Part shown: positions 22,005 to 34,030 of the stretch, one piece after another
Layout of the letters: every line of letters starts with the position of its first letter
Position numbering within the stretch: the stretch's first letter is position 1
From: Dissophora ornata
Taxonomy: Eukaryota; Mortierellomycota; Mortierellomycetes; Mortierellales; Mortierellaceae
Assembly: GCA_025201705.1 (NCBI GenBank)
Contig: MU616714.1
Location: 1-50,431 of the forward strand
DNA: 50,431 bases
Reading direction: 5' to 3'
Notes under the pieces: model-generated
What the model was told of the DNA's origin: nothing
Database searches by the model: none
The model's input: only the letters and a program-made list of their open reading frames with translations
Made by a program: the position numbers and the translations under genes

Positions 22005-22895
22005 TTAAAGCTTGGCCTTGACGCCAGACTTCTCCTTGGCGGCGTTGAGGACAGAGTCGAGCTTGGTGGCCAACATGACAGCACCCTTGACCTTGATCTT
22101 GCCAGACATGAACAGCTTCTGGCCGTTGGCCTTGCCCTCGGAAAGAGCGACAAAGTCATCGTCAGCAATGTCGATGGTGATGTCGGGCTTGACGCCGGTG
22201 ACAGTGCCCTTGTGCATGGCACCATTGCCGGTCTTCAAATCAAAAGTCCAGGTGGCTAGATCCGAAATATAAAATATATATAAAACGCACCATGTGGTGA
22301 GAATGAGAAAACAAAGTTACAAAAAGCCTCCCCTTTCGAATAAAGCACATGTCGACGCAACATACCGACTTTGCCTGCCTTGTTCTTGACGTTGAACTGG
22401 AAGACACCCTTGACCTTCTTAACCTGGTCCTGGCGCTCAGCATCAGACAGGGTCTTGAGGTGATCGTCGATCTGGGTGAGGACAGCAGAGGACTTGAAAC
22501 CTTCGACAGTGAGAGCTATTTGGACAACGTAAATAAAATAATAGCGTCAGTTTCGAGAACCAAAGACTGTATGTAATATTCCTGTAGAGGAAACGAAACT
22601 AATCGAGGATGGATGGCTGGCGTTGAAGAAGTTCGTCGTTGGACTAGTGCAATTGACCATAGCTCGCGAACGGGCGGGGGCTAGAGAGGCGACAAGCAAG
22701 CTCTTGCATGCACTGCATTCTGACTAGTTGGGTGGCCTGTAAACTGACATCTCCACGTAGCAATCGTGTCCTGCATCCTCAGACGTCGGCTGATGACTTT
22801 GACGGAAAGTGTGATGTCGATGCGTAGCCTGAATTGCACACCCTGGCAAAAGACACAATGACATTGGGTTGAAAGACAGCGATGGACTTACACAT
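22005..22895 (-). CDS. SCP2 sterol-binding-domain protein with PTS1
   Basis: Three exons (22892-22895, 22366-22515, 22005-22255) give 134 residues. The first coding exon is only ATGT; the donor GTAAGT follows directly and the protein reads MSLTVEGFKSSAVLTQIDDH. The rest is a single SCP2 domain (VFQFNVKN, WTFDLKTGNGAMHKG, DDDFVALSEGKANGQKLFMSGKIKVKG), which forms a hydrophobic pocket for acyl-CoAs, fatty acids or sterols. It ends in AKL, a peroxisomal PTS1-type tripeptide, so peroxisomal lipid handling is likely. Length is right for the free-standing fungal form. Intron 1 is 376 nt, long for this window. Exon 1 rests on phase agreement and the strong donor and acceptor (CCAAATAG). Confidence 0.92.
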
Positions 22896-24578
22896 TGTGT
22901 TTATGTTACTTTGAGATTGAGGGGAACGGTCTTGAGTTTTGGAGAGTGCTGGTTACGAAAGAAAGAAAGAAAAGAAAGGAAGAAAAGACAGGTGCTCTAA
23001 TATAGTACGCGAGGTCGAGGTTGCGTTACGTCGTTTGCATTCATTCACCCCTTGAGAGTTTTTCCTCGTTCGCACCCGTGCGGCAATTGTTTCCGCACGG
23101 CGATTGTGTGCACGCGCACCCGCATTGTACTCCCCCTCGTCCTACGATGATCTATTGGTTCGTCGAGTAGTGTACCCAGATACATCAACGCCACTAGCAC
23201 GAATGGGAATGTAGCCTCGAAGTCTTCTTCAGTCATCTTGTTGCTCGCTCTGTTGTCCATTTACAACCGTCTGCTCCTACTGCGCTGCCATGTCCTTTTC
23301 ACACGACGCATTGCTGCACGAGAGTTTTAATTCATAATCCAGGTCAGCGAAAAAGCACCATGTTAATTCTCGCATATCACTCTCCGGTCGCATCCATTCC
23401 GACATTGACGCCGTGTTTTTCATCATCACTCCAGCTACTGCTTTTATACGATGCTTCAGCAACAGAAGAAGCACTTGTCAGCCGTACTTTTTTACGATCT
23501 TGGTTTGTTTGTGGAGAGATGAAGATTTATAAGTTGAATTGCGTTTCGTTGCACGTGCTGATCAATATTTTCCCCGCATTGCTGGGAGCAGCAGGCCACA
23601 CAGCGTCTATTTTTTTTTTCACGGTGCGTCCCATCTATGTGAACAATCGCGGCATTCGCGTGCACATTTGGAGATCTCAAAACAGCTGTTTGGGCGCTCA
23701 ATTGATCTACGCATACTGCTGAATAATTGAGCGGAGCTGAGAGACAGGGCCAATGTTGCTGGTTTGTTGAAGGTATGTTGCATGTGGCTCACAGCTGAAG
23801 CACAACGGTCATTTTGTGAAGTGACCGAGAGGAATGACTCCAAGAATCAATCGATCACTGCCTATCCCGCCCTTTTCAACACAGTTGATTATGTAGAAAG
23901 ATCGGGGACAAAAGCAGATAACAGAAGAAGCATTGAGCAGAACTGTAACGACCAATATCGCACTTACAGGATCGTTCGTTTGATCTCCAATGGCCGCTTC
24001 GCATACCTCGTTCCCCTTCCTTCGACGGTCATTCACCCTGCAAATAGGTTAAAGCTATAGCGGTGAATAGGCTTTGTAGACAAGTACTACTAATAAATTC
24101 CTCCTCGCGGAACTGTTGCTCGCCTTCCTTCCGCCGCATTATGTAGTTCCATGTATAGCTCACTAAGTCCCAATGTTTTCCTTTTACACCATCTACTGCT
24201 TCAACTGGATGCCTGTGGGGTTTTCGCAGTAAGAGGAGATTGTGTGGAGTTTATTGCAGTCGATAATTTACGTGAACAGTGAGATTCTAGACGCGTGTGC
24301 AATAAGTGTTTCCCGTTTGCAAAATACTTTCAGTCGTCGTGCCTTGGTCGATCGAAATCTAATAAAGTTGCAGTCAGGAAATAATTTGACCAAGTTGATC
24401 TGTTGACGCTCTCAGTGCCATGGTGTCCATGGCCACACCAATGACGGCGACATATGTTGTCCAACAAGAAAACAAAATCATTTGCAGCGATGTAAGGCCT
24501 TCAGTGTTCATCGGACAATTTCATATTTTGACATTTAATAGGTGACATTTTGCAGAGTTGCGACATTGTGTAACGTGT
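22896..24578. other. 1.7-kb gap without a recognised gene
   Basis: This lies between the SCP2 start and the SMC1 stop. The proximal part carries a GAAAGAAAGAAA purine tract (about 22955-22985), likely part of the SCP2 promoter. The remaining 1.5 kb is more A/T-rich. It has only short ORFs (23045-23260 -, 23360-23722 +, 23764-24060 +), none with recognisable motifs. Nothing repeat-like was seen by eye. Confidence 0.5.
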
Positions 24579-27500
24579 TTACTCTTCAAATTGGTCAAGG
24601 GCCAACGTCAGTGTCTTGCTGCTGTTGGCTCCCTGATCGCGATAGATACCCACAAGTCCCTGTCCGCGCTCGTACAGCGAACTCTTGAGCGAGATAACAA
24701 TGAACTGCAAATTCTCCGACGCATGTTCTTGCAAGTAATGTCCGATCCTGGCGACGTTCATGTTGTCAAGTGCCGCATCTACTTCGTCAAGTACAAAGAA
24801 TGGAGATGGCCGGAACGAGTGGATCGCAAAGAGTAGCGCCAAGGCCGCCATAGTCTTCTCGCCTCCCGACAACTGATCCATGTCTCGGAAGCGCTTCAGT
24901 GGGGGCATAGCGTGATATCGGATGCCATCCAAGTAAGGCTCCTCGGTGTCTTCCAATGACAGATACGCCGTGCCACCCATGGGAAAGGCGGTCGAGCGTG
25001 TTAAGGATTTGTAAATCTCGTCAATTTTCTCGGAAATATGCTGGAACGCCCGGTTGAAGCGATCGTAACGCTCCTGCTTGACTGCATTAAACGCCTCTTT
25101 GGTGGACCTGGCGCTCTTCCGGGCAGCGTTGAATTCCTTGTCAGTCTGTCTCAGACGTGCTTCGACGCCATCCAATCTCTCGATGGCCTTCATGTTCGGC
25201 GCCAGCCGGTCGATTTCGTCTGAGAGTTGTCGTAGTCGTTCCAAGAACTCATTCTCCATCTGCTCCATAGTGCCCACTTCAGCATGCTCGCCCTGTGATG
25301 ACGATCCAGCCTGGTCACTTGGTTGTTGCAAGCCAGATTGCGAGTGGGAAAGCGACAGACGATGGAGATTGATACTCTCGGTGCTGCCACCCTGGCCGAT
25401 GGTCGATGTCAGGGTCATATTAGAACTAGGCAAGGCCTGTTTCTGCTCCTCGTCTAGATCTGAAAAGTCGACAGTGATTTTCCAGTCCTGACTGCGACGG
25501 CCTTGAGACAAACGAACACTGCCACTGTTATCGGCGTCAATATCCATGTCATTTTCGCTCGAGATCTGTTGGCGATAGCTCTCTACATCGTCCAGAGAGA
25601 CATCGTCCAACGATCCTTTCTCCATAGGCAAGTCAATCTGCTCCAGCTTACACCTCCTAAAAATGGAAGATCTCTCCGAGTCCAGTTTCTCTACAAGCGA
25701 TTCCTGAAAGCAAAATAGACGAGATAAAGCTAAATAAGAGGGATAAAATGGCATGGAAAGTGACCTCGGGCATGCAGAGTTCCAGAATATTACCTTGGAG
25801 CTGATATCCTTCGTAAATGCGTCCACCTGTTTGTTAACACGCGCGACCTGCCTCTTGCGGTCGTTCACTTGCTCCGAGCGAGTTTGGAATGTCGCCTGTA
25901 CAGCTTCCAATTCCTCCTTTAGTCTTTCAATGTCCTGTTGAATAGCGACCTGCTTTGACTGAACCTCGTCTCGCTGTCCTTCATATTCATCTAACGCAGC
26001 CGTCTCTGTTGTCATCATGGTTTCTAGCCGTGCGAGTCGCTCCTTGGTCTCGTTGAACTGTGTGTTCTCAAATAAAAGCCGGTTACGCAGCTTAGACAAG
26101 AGTGTCTCAAATTTACCTCGCCTCTCCGAAAGCTCCTGCGAGCGCTTCAGCTTTTGTTCCTCGTACTCGCGAATGTTAGACACTCCGACCTTCCGGCAGA
26201 GAGGAGCAAAGATTTGGTCCTCAATCTGATGAACAATAGCTTCAATCCTCGCGATCTCGCGTTCGTGCTGCGCAAGCTCGTTCGACGACTGTTGAGCCAT
26301 AGGATTCTTTCCTGCCAGTTCAGCCTCAATGAGTTTGATCTCCTCACGAACACCATTGAGCTTTCTCTTTGTAGCGCTCAAATCTTCGCGCGAGAATGAT
26401 AGTTTGCTTTCGATACCTGCAAGCTCGCTCTTGAGCGTTTCCTCGGGTACGCCTCTCTTCTTGGTCTTGGACAGCTCGTTTAGCTGGGCCAACATGGCGT
26501 CTCTCCTCTTCTTCAGCCCTTCCACCACTTTCTCCTCCCAGCGGCGTGCTCCTGAGCCTATTCCGCTCTGGCCTCCTGTGATCAAACCGCTCTTGTGGAA
26601 AATTGTTCCGTCAAGAGCAACGGCCTTGACTTGCTGACCTAGATCGTAACAAACGTGCTTCGCCACATCCATCGTGTCACAGACGAGCGCATTGCCGCAC
26701 ACATACTGGATAGCGCGCTCTAGCGTCTCATCGTACTGGACAACATCGATTGCGAGACGTGCGCCCTTGGCAAGGCTCCGAAGACGGTCGTTAACAGGTT
26801 CGACAACAAGCGTATCAAGAGGCAAGAAGGTAGCGTGGCCAGATCGCTGCTCTCTCAAAAGTTGAATGCATTCAATGGCAACCTTCTCTCGATCTACGAC
26901 AATGGCATCCATATGGCGGCCTAAAATAACAGAGATCGCAGTATCGTACTTTCGCTGTGTTGGCTTGCATAGGTCGGCAACCCGACCATAGACCCCAGGG
27001 AAGATGCGCTTGAGCGAGCTCAGCGTCTCTTTGAGCCTTTGCTCCTTTTCCGATTCACGCTGATCCAGCTTAGCTTCCATTAGTTGGTTGAGTGTGTTGG
27101 TCAGCTTCTCGTTCAGTTCCAGTTCAGTTTTCTCAATGCGAAGTCGCTCGTTATTCAAATTCGACAACTCTTGCTGAGCCTTGGCCTGATCCTGCAAGAC
27201 CTGGGCAATGTGAGATTCGACTTTTCGCTGATAGTCAACCAAGGTCGTCTCTTGCTCAACGAGTCTGCCCTTCTTAGCCTCTAGGTCCTTGACTGAGTCA
27301 TTCAGACGATTACTTTCTTCGCGCGCCGCTTTGGTGTTTCTCTTCAATTGTCCAAGCTCCTGGGTTTGTGCTACAGTCCGCAATGCAACTTCCTCTTTCC
27401 TAATTAAAAGAAACCAGGATTATTAGTTGGAGAAATAGCCGGTTCACTATAACTCATCGGTGGCGAGAGCCTTTGTGTTTTGACTTACTTGGAGCTGTAG

Positions 27501-29338
27501 AGTGCAAGATCCTCTGAACTGAGAACCACCCCACGAGCCTCTTCTTGGGCTCTTGCCTCTTGCTCAAACTTTGCAGCAGCCCTCTCCAATTGAGCCAATT
27601 CGGCCTCCTGTTGAGCAACACTCTTACTTTGTGCTGCGAATGTTTCCTTGACTGTTATTCCATTGGTTTTGATAGATTTTATCTTTCTCGTGACGTGGGC
27701 CACCTTTTCATCCAAAGCCAGAGCCTCTGGGTGCTATTATATCGACGTGTTTATGTGAGTCTGGATTCTCTTTACCACGTTGGCGTGCAGTTTAAGGGAA
27801 CCAGCTTTGGCACATGAACGTACCAGGTCACTAAGTGCTTTCTCTCGTTTTGCAATGGATCGTTCTTTACGATACGCCTCTCGCTGGGCGACAGCCAGGT
27901 CTTTCTTGGCGTCCTTCAGTGACCCCTCCAAAGAGTCCTACATATGATAAATTGGAATAAGAACCAATACTCTTGACAATGCTGCAAAAAAAAAAAAAAA
28001 AAAAAACCGCAGGCGTTGTGCCACTCACCAATTCCTCCTGTGTCGTCTTCAAGGCCTCATCTTTTGTGGAGATAATTTTTTCGGTTTCTGTGATGTTGCG
28101 CTCAATGTGAAAGAGCTTCCAGACCAGATAGTTGACCAATAGATTCGCCTATTAACCACGAGGGCAACGTCAATATGATAATCCCAAGTTGATCATCCTG
28201 ATTTGCGCTCTGGACATGACTGGTCGCTTAAATACCTTTTCTTCCTGAAGAGTTTCAAAACGTTCAGCTTCAGCTTTCTGCTCCTGATACTGTTTAATCT
28301 CTGCACTGATTCCTTTTTTCCTGTGAAAATTGAAGGTCGAGTTCTCAACAGCACGTTCTTGCTCTAACTGCAGTCGATCGTACTCCTGTTTGAACTCCAA
28401 TGATCCACTGATCTGTTCAATGAGCTTAGTGAGTTCTTTAGGAGACTGCGATGCAATTGCTTCAACGTCACCCTATATGGTGTCAAATGGCAATTGCGAT
28501 GCCTGTGTGAGTAACTTGAAGTTTACCAGTGATTTGATGCACCGCAAAGGAGTGAATGACGTGAGCGGATCTTACCTGGAAGACTAGGAAGTTTCTAGCC
28601 TTGACAAGAATGTTGATCTCCTGGAGTGCTTTATCGTAATCTGCGAATAGCATGACCCTTCCGTTGATCTTGTATTCGCTGATTCCAGCCATATTGACGC
28701 TACATGAGAATTGGCGATCAGTCAACATCGCATGCAACACATAGCAAACCGACGACAGTGTAAGCAATGACAATGATAGTATTTACGCCGTGAGATTGAT
28801 TACCTTCTTGTATATTTGACTTCTGTTCCATCCTCTTTTTGGTATACAGCCATAACCCAAGTCTTCCTGGGGTCCGAGTCATTTCTTGGTGGCTGCCGAG
28901 ATGACCCGTTTGTTTTGCTTCTGCTAGTCTCCTCACTGTCGTCTGCGCGATCACGATAGATGAGCTCCCGGAGCTGACTAGACCGCAGATGAGAAGATTT
29001 AACTCCAAGAACAAAAGAGATGGCATCCATCAAGTTCGATTTTCCTACAAGATGTGAAAATAGTCATATCAACGACACACAGTTACATGTGAGAAAAATT
29101 GGTGGCAAACGTAGCCTAAACCCACAAACGCCAGGATCCATCACCTCCCATCCTTGTTGATAAATACGACCGCCAAAAAAAAAAAAAAGACTAGTTCTGG
29201 TTTCGAGGATGGGACGGTGTTGTTCATACCTGCACCATTGGGTCCAATAACACAGGTAAAGTCATTGAAGGGTCCGATGGTTTGATGACCCTTGTATGAC
29301 TTGAAATTCTCTAATTCGATGCGATGCAGTCGCCCCAT
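24579..29338 (-). CDS. SMC1: Cohesin subunit SMC1
   Basis: Nine exons (29230-29338, 28804-29044, 28576-28699, 28236-28472, 28029-28148, 27824-27937, 27489-27733, 25794-27399, 24579-25703) give 1306 residues. The N-terminal ATPase head starts [20 protein letters not shown], with Walker A GPNGAGKS (about 32-39) split by intron 1. Coiled coils flank a hinge at about residues 530-665 ([20 protein letters not shown]). The C-terminal head holds LSGGEK (about 1209-1214) and Walker [16 protein letters not shown]1 pairs with SMC3 in the cohesin ring for sister-chromatid cohesion. Compared with human SMC1 (1233) there is a Ser/Gln-rich insert of about 60 residues in the distal coiled coil. The 90-nt intron 25704-25793 has no stop and is a multiple of three, so the frame reads through it. 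Confidence 0.96.
25704..25793 (-). other. In-frame, stop-free 90-nt intron of SMC1 (exitron candidate)
   Basis: Donor AAG/GTAATA and acceptor TTTGCTTTCAG frame 90 nt that encode 30 hydrophobic/aromatic residues if kept. They would fall inside the coiled coil between KDISSK and [10 protein letters not shown]. Removal restores family-like coiled coil. Confidence 0.75.
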
Positions 29339-29716
29339 CGTGCCTGACTGATGTAAAGAGTGTTACGGCACTGAGCACTTGGTGCAGAAGATAAAAGAAA
29401 AGGTTGGAGATGGCGAAAGATGGAAAAAGATGGATTGAAGAGCTTGATGGATTGAAGAGCGAAAAGAAAAATGGTGGCAAACCCCAGGGGAAACATGCAC
29501 TGAGCACAGTAAACAAACAAAAACGCGTTGACTCTTGGGCGCGTCTTGTTACTGTAATTTATTCCAAAAGTGGCTCACAGTCTATTAAGGGTGTCCAATT
29601 ATTGGTGACTGCCTCAGTTGTTTACTCTTTTCTTTTTTCTTTTTTTGAACCATGAGCTAAATTCCTTCCATCACCTTTACTCCATCCTCCCTCAGGGAAT
29701 ACATCACATAGACAGC
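29339..29716. promoter_or_regulatory. Divergent promoter SMC1 / RPF1
   Basis: 378 bp between opposing start codons. It contains GATGGAAAAAGATGG-type direct repeats (about 29410-29455) and a TTTTCTTTTTTCTTTTTTT pyrimidine tract near 29628-29646, close to the RPF1 start. Confidence 0.5.
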
Positions 29717-31051
29717 ATGGTCGAAATCAACACCATCAAGAACAAACTCAAAAGAGAAGAGCTTTTCCAGAAGCAAAAATCTGCTAAGGCAAAGGAGAAG
29801 CGAGACCGCCGCACAGCCTTGCAAAAGGAAGAAGCATCGAACCCGGAGAAGAAGGAGGTATGCACCCACCCCATCCAATTGAGCGCTATCCTCGGACTCC
29901 AATCGACCAGACCTTGCTCAGCTGGACTAACGGACAACCTATTTTGCTGGTTTTTACCGATTAGAAACGTCTGGCGGAGAATGTCCCGAACACACTTGAA
30001 AATACCAGAGAGTTTGATGAGACCATCGTCGACGAGGATGCAGAAGTTGCTGCTGATGAGGCGACGGACGAGTTTTCTCAGTACTTTCAGAGCGGCGTTG
30101 CACCCAAGATTTTGATCACTACCAGCAAAGGTCCCAGTGCTGTAAGTCCACGTGCATTCGCGTACACCAAACGACCCTATTTCTACTGTATCTTTCTATC
30201 GAATCGAGCCATCGACTTGGATCATCTCTACTCACCAGGATTTTCCCTCAAAACGCCATAGTCTGTTTACGAATTCGCGACTGAGCTTATCGACATTTTC
30301 CCCAACAGCCATTTCGTAAAACGCAAGCCTCAGTTTGAGATGAGGCACATTATCGAGTTTTCCAAGAACCGAGATTTTACAGACGTCATGGTCATCAATG
30401 AGGACAGGAAGGAGCCTAGTAGGTGCAAGGGGCATTAGATCAGGGCTACTTGAATATTCTCGAACTGGACTTTGGGATTCAATGGAAGTGACAGAGATCT
30501 GACCTGACAGATAATTCTTCATGTTCCTGATAATAGATGGTTTGACTTTGATTCATTTGCCTGATGGACCCACCGCACACTTCAAGCTGAGCTCAATCTC
30601 GCTTAGCAAGGACATTGAAGGACATGGACGCACATCCTCGCACAAACCCGAGCTGATCCTCAACAACTTTAATACCCGTCTGGGTCACACGATCGGAAGG
30701 ATGTTCACTGCTCTGTTCCCTCATGTCCCAGAGTTCCAGGGACGACAGGTCGCTACGCTGCACAACCAACGTGACTTCATCTTTTTCAGGAGACACCGGT
30801 AAGAGGTTGAGATAGCAGGCGAGTTGTTGCTTCGCGACTGTAGTCATATGGATGCGCTACTAACACCCAGCTTGCTGTTGTACTTCAGATACGTATTCAA
30901 GAATGCAAAGCGTGTTAATTTGCAGGAGTTGGGACCAAGATTTACACTGAAGCTTAAATGGCTTCAGAAGGGAACATTCGATCGCAAGGGAGAGCACGAG
31001 TGGATGTTCAAGCCCGAGATGGAGACGAGTCGTCGCAGATTTTTCTTGTAA
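29717..31051 (+). CDS. RPF1: Ribosome production factor 1 (Brix domain)
   Basis: Five exons (29717-29857, 29965-30141, 30262-30418, 30537-30798, 30889-31051) give 299 residues, close to yeast Rpf1 (295). The N-terminus is Lys/Arg-rich ([20 protein letters not shown]), then an acidic linker, then an IMP4/Brix domain from [11 protein letters not shown] through [29 protein letters not shown] and [22 protein letters not shown]1 acts in the nucleolus in large-subunit (60S) assembly and ITS2/27S pre-rRNA processing. The frame is open to 29618 but the upstream part is T-rich leader; ATG 29717 starts the conserved basic region. The gene is divergent from SMC1. Confidence 0.95.
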
Positions 31052-31195
31052 TGAAGGGGTTTTTCGAGAAGCGGACACCAAGAGCACAGGATGCGATCTC
31101 GATCCGGGCGCAGTCGAGCTGTGCCTGCTTACCCCTTGCAGCCACCACAAGCACTTCTTTTTGCATATCCTCAGCATACGTGTATATTACTATTC

Positions 31196-31201
31196 AATAA
31201 A
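31196..31201 (+). terminator. Poly(A) signal of RPF1
   Basis: AATAAA 145 nt after the RPF1 stop and before the next plus-strand gene. Confidence 0.5.
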
Positions 31202-31614
31202 CTCTATCAATCATGTTTCGTTCTGGGCGAGGAAATGTTGAACAAGCTTGTTCTGCTGCTTATGACTGTGCAAACCACGCCACTGCAACGTGGCAGCGGA
31301 GGGTTTTCGACTTTGAGACCGAGACCCAGCGTCTTGACCGAAGAGGAGAGAGAGAGAAAGAGCCGCGTTCGTTTGCATGTCCATGCCCATGCACACCATT
31401 TCCACCTTCCTCGACAGTCTCATTGCTCATCTTTTTCTGTTCCCTCTCTCCTTCTTCCAGGGTTACACCCACACCCTGCAACTTTCCCACCTACCAGCAT
31501 CCTACATTTTGGTTACCCATTCATCCTAAAAACAATCCTAGCTGTCATCCTCACTCAACTTGTCGCATTCCTTTCCCGCCTATTTTCTCGTCGACTTTCG
31601 TTGCTCAGCACTAA

Positions 31615-33794
31615 ATGGCTGATAACCTTGCTGGCAAACCTGCAGTCTCTGCTGCCGACGACGCGCAGGACGTGGAGTTGTTCGAGAACGACGATTATGA
31701 CGAGCTCGTCGATGAAGACTGGCTCGACATGGATAATCCTCAACAGTCTGCCCGCAGTAAAGCAGACATTTCTGAGCTGTCCAGCGCCGGCGACCGCCAG
31801 GTGCCCTCGATCGCTTCTCCCGTCGATATTAAGAAGCTTGATGGTGATGCTCTAGCTCCCACTGCCTCCTCGTCATCCTCATTTTCATTCCACTCGGATT
31901 TTGAAGATACTGCACCAGCTGCGCCAACAGACCCTCCTTCGGCTGCTGCAACTGCATCCACGATCACCACACCAACAACAAAAGCAACAGCTGCACCATT
32001 CTCGTTGACAGTCTCGACGGAGGACTCGCCCCCGTTGCAGGCGCAAGAACAGGCTCCAGGGTCAAACAGCCCTTCATCATCGTCTGATTCAGAGTACTCC
32101 CTGCTCGGCCCTTCTGCAGAGCAGAGTCGAAAGAATTCTCTATCGACCACCACGGGCTTTCATGGACTTAGGCCAAGCAATCCTGCGTCCACTGCCACTC
32201 ATCTCTTGCAGGGTCTAGACCACGAGCATGATCCAGATGATCACCTCAGCCTCACTGTTGCTACCAGCCCTTCACTCTCGGACTTTATTCAGGTCGGTAG
32301 CGATCAAGGAGAGGACTTCTCTGGGATCGACTCTGTATCGGCACGATCGACCAGCAATAAAACCCTTAGCTCTATGTCGTCGGACGGAAAGAGTTCTGTG
32401 GACGATGACGATGAAACCCCTTCTCAGCCCGGACCATCAAGCATCGCTTATCCACAAGAGAAGAACGGCCGTGACGAATCAAAGAACGCTCAGGATCGTA
32501 ATGTCCCAGAAGTTGCAGCAGCAGCAGAGACAGTGACTGCGTCAGCATTATTGTCCACCTCTTCACCCTGCGCCAGCCCTGCTAGGCGGACAATGTATAG
32601 AACCACAGTAGAGGATGCCATGAGCAGCAGTGAGGACGAAAGAGGATCAGGCAAACGGGCTTCAGGATTGCACTACAGAGGATCTCGCGGCCAACCGGAT
32701 GGTCGCGAGGATGTTCGCAGATCATTCTTTAGCTCTCCGACGCCGACTTCGACCATGCCTGGTGCGTTCAACGTGGGACTTGATGCTGAAATCCCACCGT
32801 ACGGCGGAGCTGCAGCAGCAACAGCGACGGCCGTGAACGATCCACTTGTTGATGAACGGCAGTGTAGGATCTGTCTGGGTGGAGCGGATGAGGAGGATAC
32901 ACTTGGACGGCTAATTTCGCCATGCCTGTGCAAGGGATCCATGAAATATGTGCACGTCGAGTGGTATGTGCATACTTGAAGGCTTCACAGAGACTTTTCT
33001 AGACTCTTGGACATCAGCACTCCTAGGTTTATTGACAGCCCCTTCCTCGATGTTTTTAGCTTGAATGCATGGAGAGCAAGGAGTCCTAAGCGTGAGAGCC
33101 ACTACAAGTGCGACACCTGCAAATATTCATTCTCATTCCGTCGAACGAGTTTCGCTCGATATCTGGCCCACCCCCTGACAGTCTTTGTATTGACAGTGGT
33201 TGTCTTTGCCGCAGCCGTCTTTGCTGCTGGATTCGCCATGAAGCTGCTCTTGTATCTGATGATGGATGAGCCCCACGAGTTTATCTATCCTGTGGACATG
33301 TGAGTATCGCAGAGGTAGAGAACCTGTGAACATGAACATAATAGTAGCTCGATTACTGACAAACAGCTTTTGCTCTTTCACGTGAACAAATCTACAGCGA
33401 TGACATTGACGATACAGAGTTGCTCCAGTTGAAAGAGAGAGTGGTGATTTTCAAGACGCCCGAAAGTCTGCGAGCGGTCTTCCAGATCGACAAGACGCAC
33501 ATGGTCTTTGGCTCGTTCTTTGTCAGCATCATAGGATTTCTGCAGCTGCTCCTGTCGATGGTTTGGATGGGTGGTGGCGGTGGAGTGTTCAGAATCGGTG
33601 GGTTTGGGCTCGGAGGCGGACGGCGGAGGGCTCGTGGCGAGCGCCAGAGAGAGGCAGGGATTGGAGGTGTGCTGATGGTGTTGATTTTGGTGTTTGGGCT
33701 TTTCAAGTCTGTGTACATGACCTATCAGCTTGTACATCGGGTATCGCGACGGGTACTAGCCAAGGCGGAGATGATGGTCCTGGAGGTGCAGTGA
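31615..33794 (+). CDS. RING-CH (MARCH-type) membrane E3 ubiquitin ligase
   Basis: Three exons (31615-32963, 33060-33299, 33398-33794) give 661 residues. Residues 1-410 are acidic, Ser/Thr/Ala-rich and probably disordered. A C4HC3 RING-CH finger begins at about residue 417 (CRICLGG, then CLCKGSMKYVHVEC, then CDTCKYSF); the seventh zinc region is completed only after splicing, which changes W to the Cys in HVEC. Hydrophobic segments follow: VFVLTVVVFAAAVFAAGFAM, SFFVSIIGFLQLLLSMVWM and VLMVLILVFGLFKSVYMTY. RING-CH membrane ligases (MARCH proteins, yeast Ssm4 and Tul1-like enzymes) ubiquitinate membrane proteins for ERAD or endosomal sorting. It does not have the many spans of Doa10. A Gly-rich loop (MGGGGGVFRIGGFG) lies before the last span. 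Target unknown. Confidence 0.9.
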
Positions 33795-33872
33795 GGAGAG
33801 CATAACACGCCGCTTCGTCCGCAACCCCGAGCCTCATCTTTGTCCTTTGCGTGATGTTGCTGCACACAAATC

Positions 33873-33880
33873 AAATAAAG
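33873..33880 (+). terminator. Poly(A) signal after the RING-CH gene
   Basis: AAATAAAG about 80 nt after the RING-CH stop. It lies inside the extended open frame of the next gene, which supports a start for that gene further downstream (34031). Confidence 0.45.
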
Positions 33881-34030
33881 GAAACAAGCGATGCATTTGT
33901 CGATAAACTCTCCGTACACGTGATTGATGCGCTTTCGTGGTGCTCAAAGAAGGGGAACAGCTCCTCATCCCATTTTGGCATTGCTTCATTCCTTCCATCA
34001 GAAAAAATAGCTTTAGCCGCCGCATACAAT

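Noticed and set aside
22790..22840. Box C/D snoRNA suggested by TGATGA and CTGA in SCP2 intron 1
   Set aside because: The motifs are on the strand opposite to the host gene, only about 45 nt apart, and lack a terminal stem.
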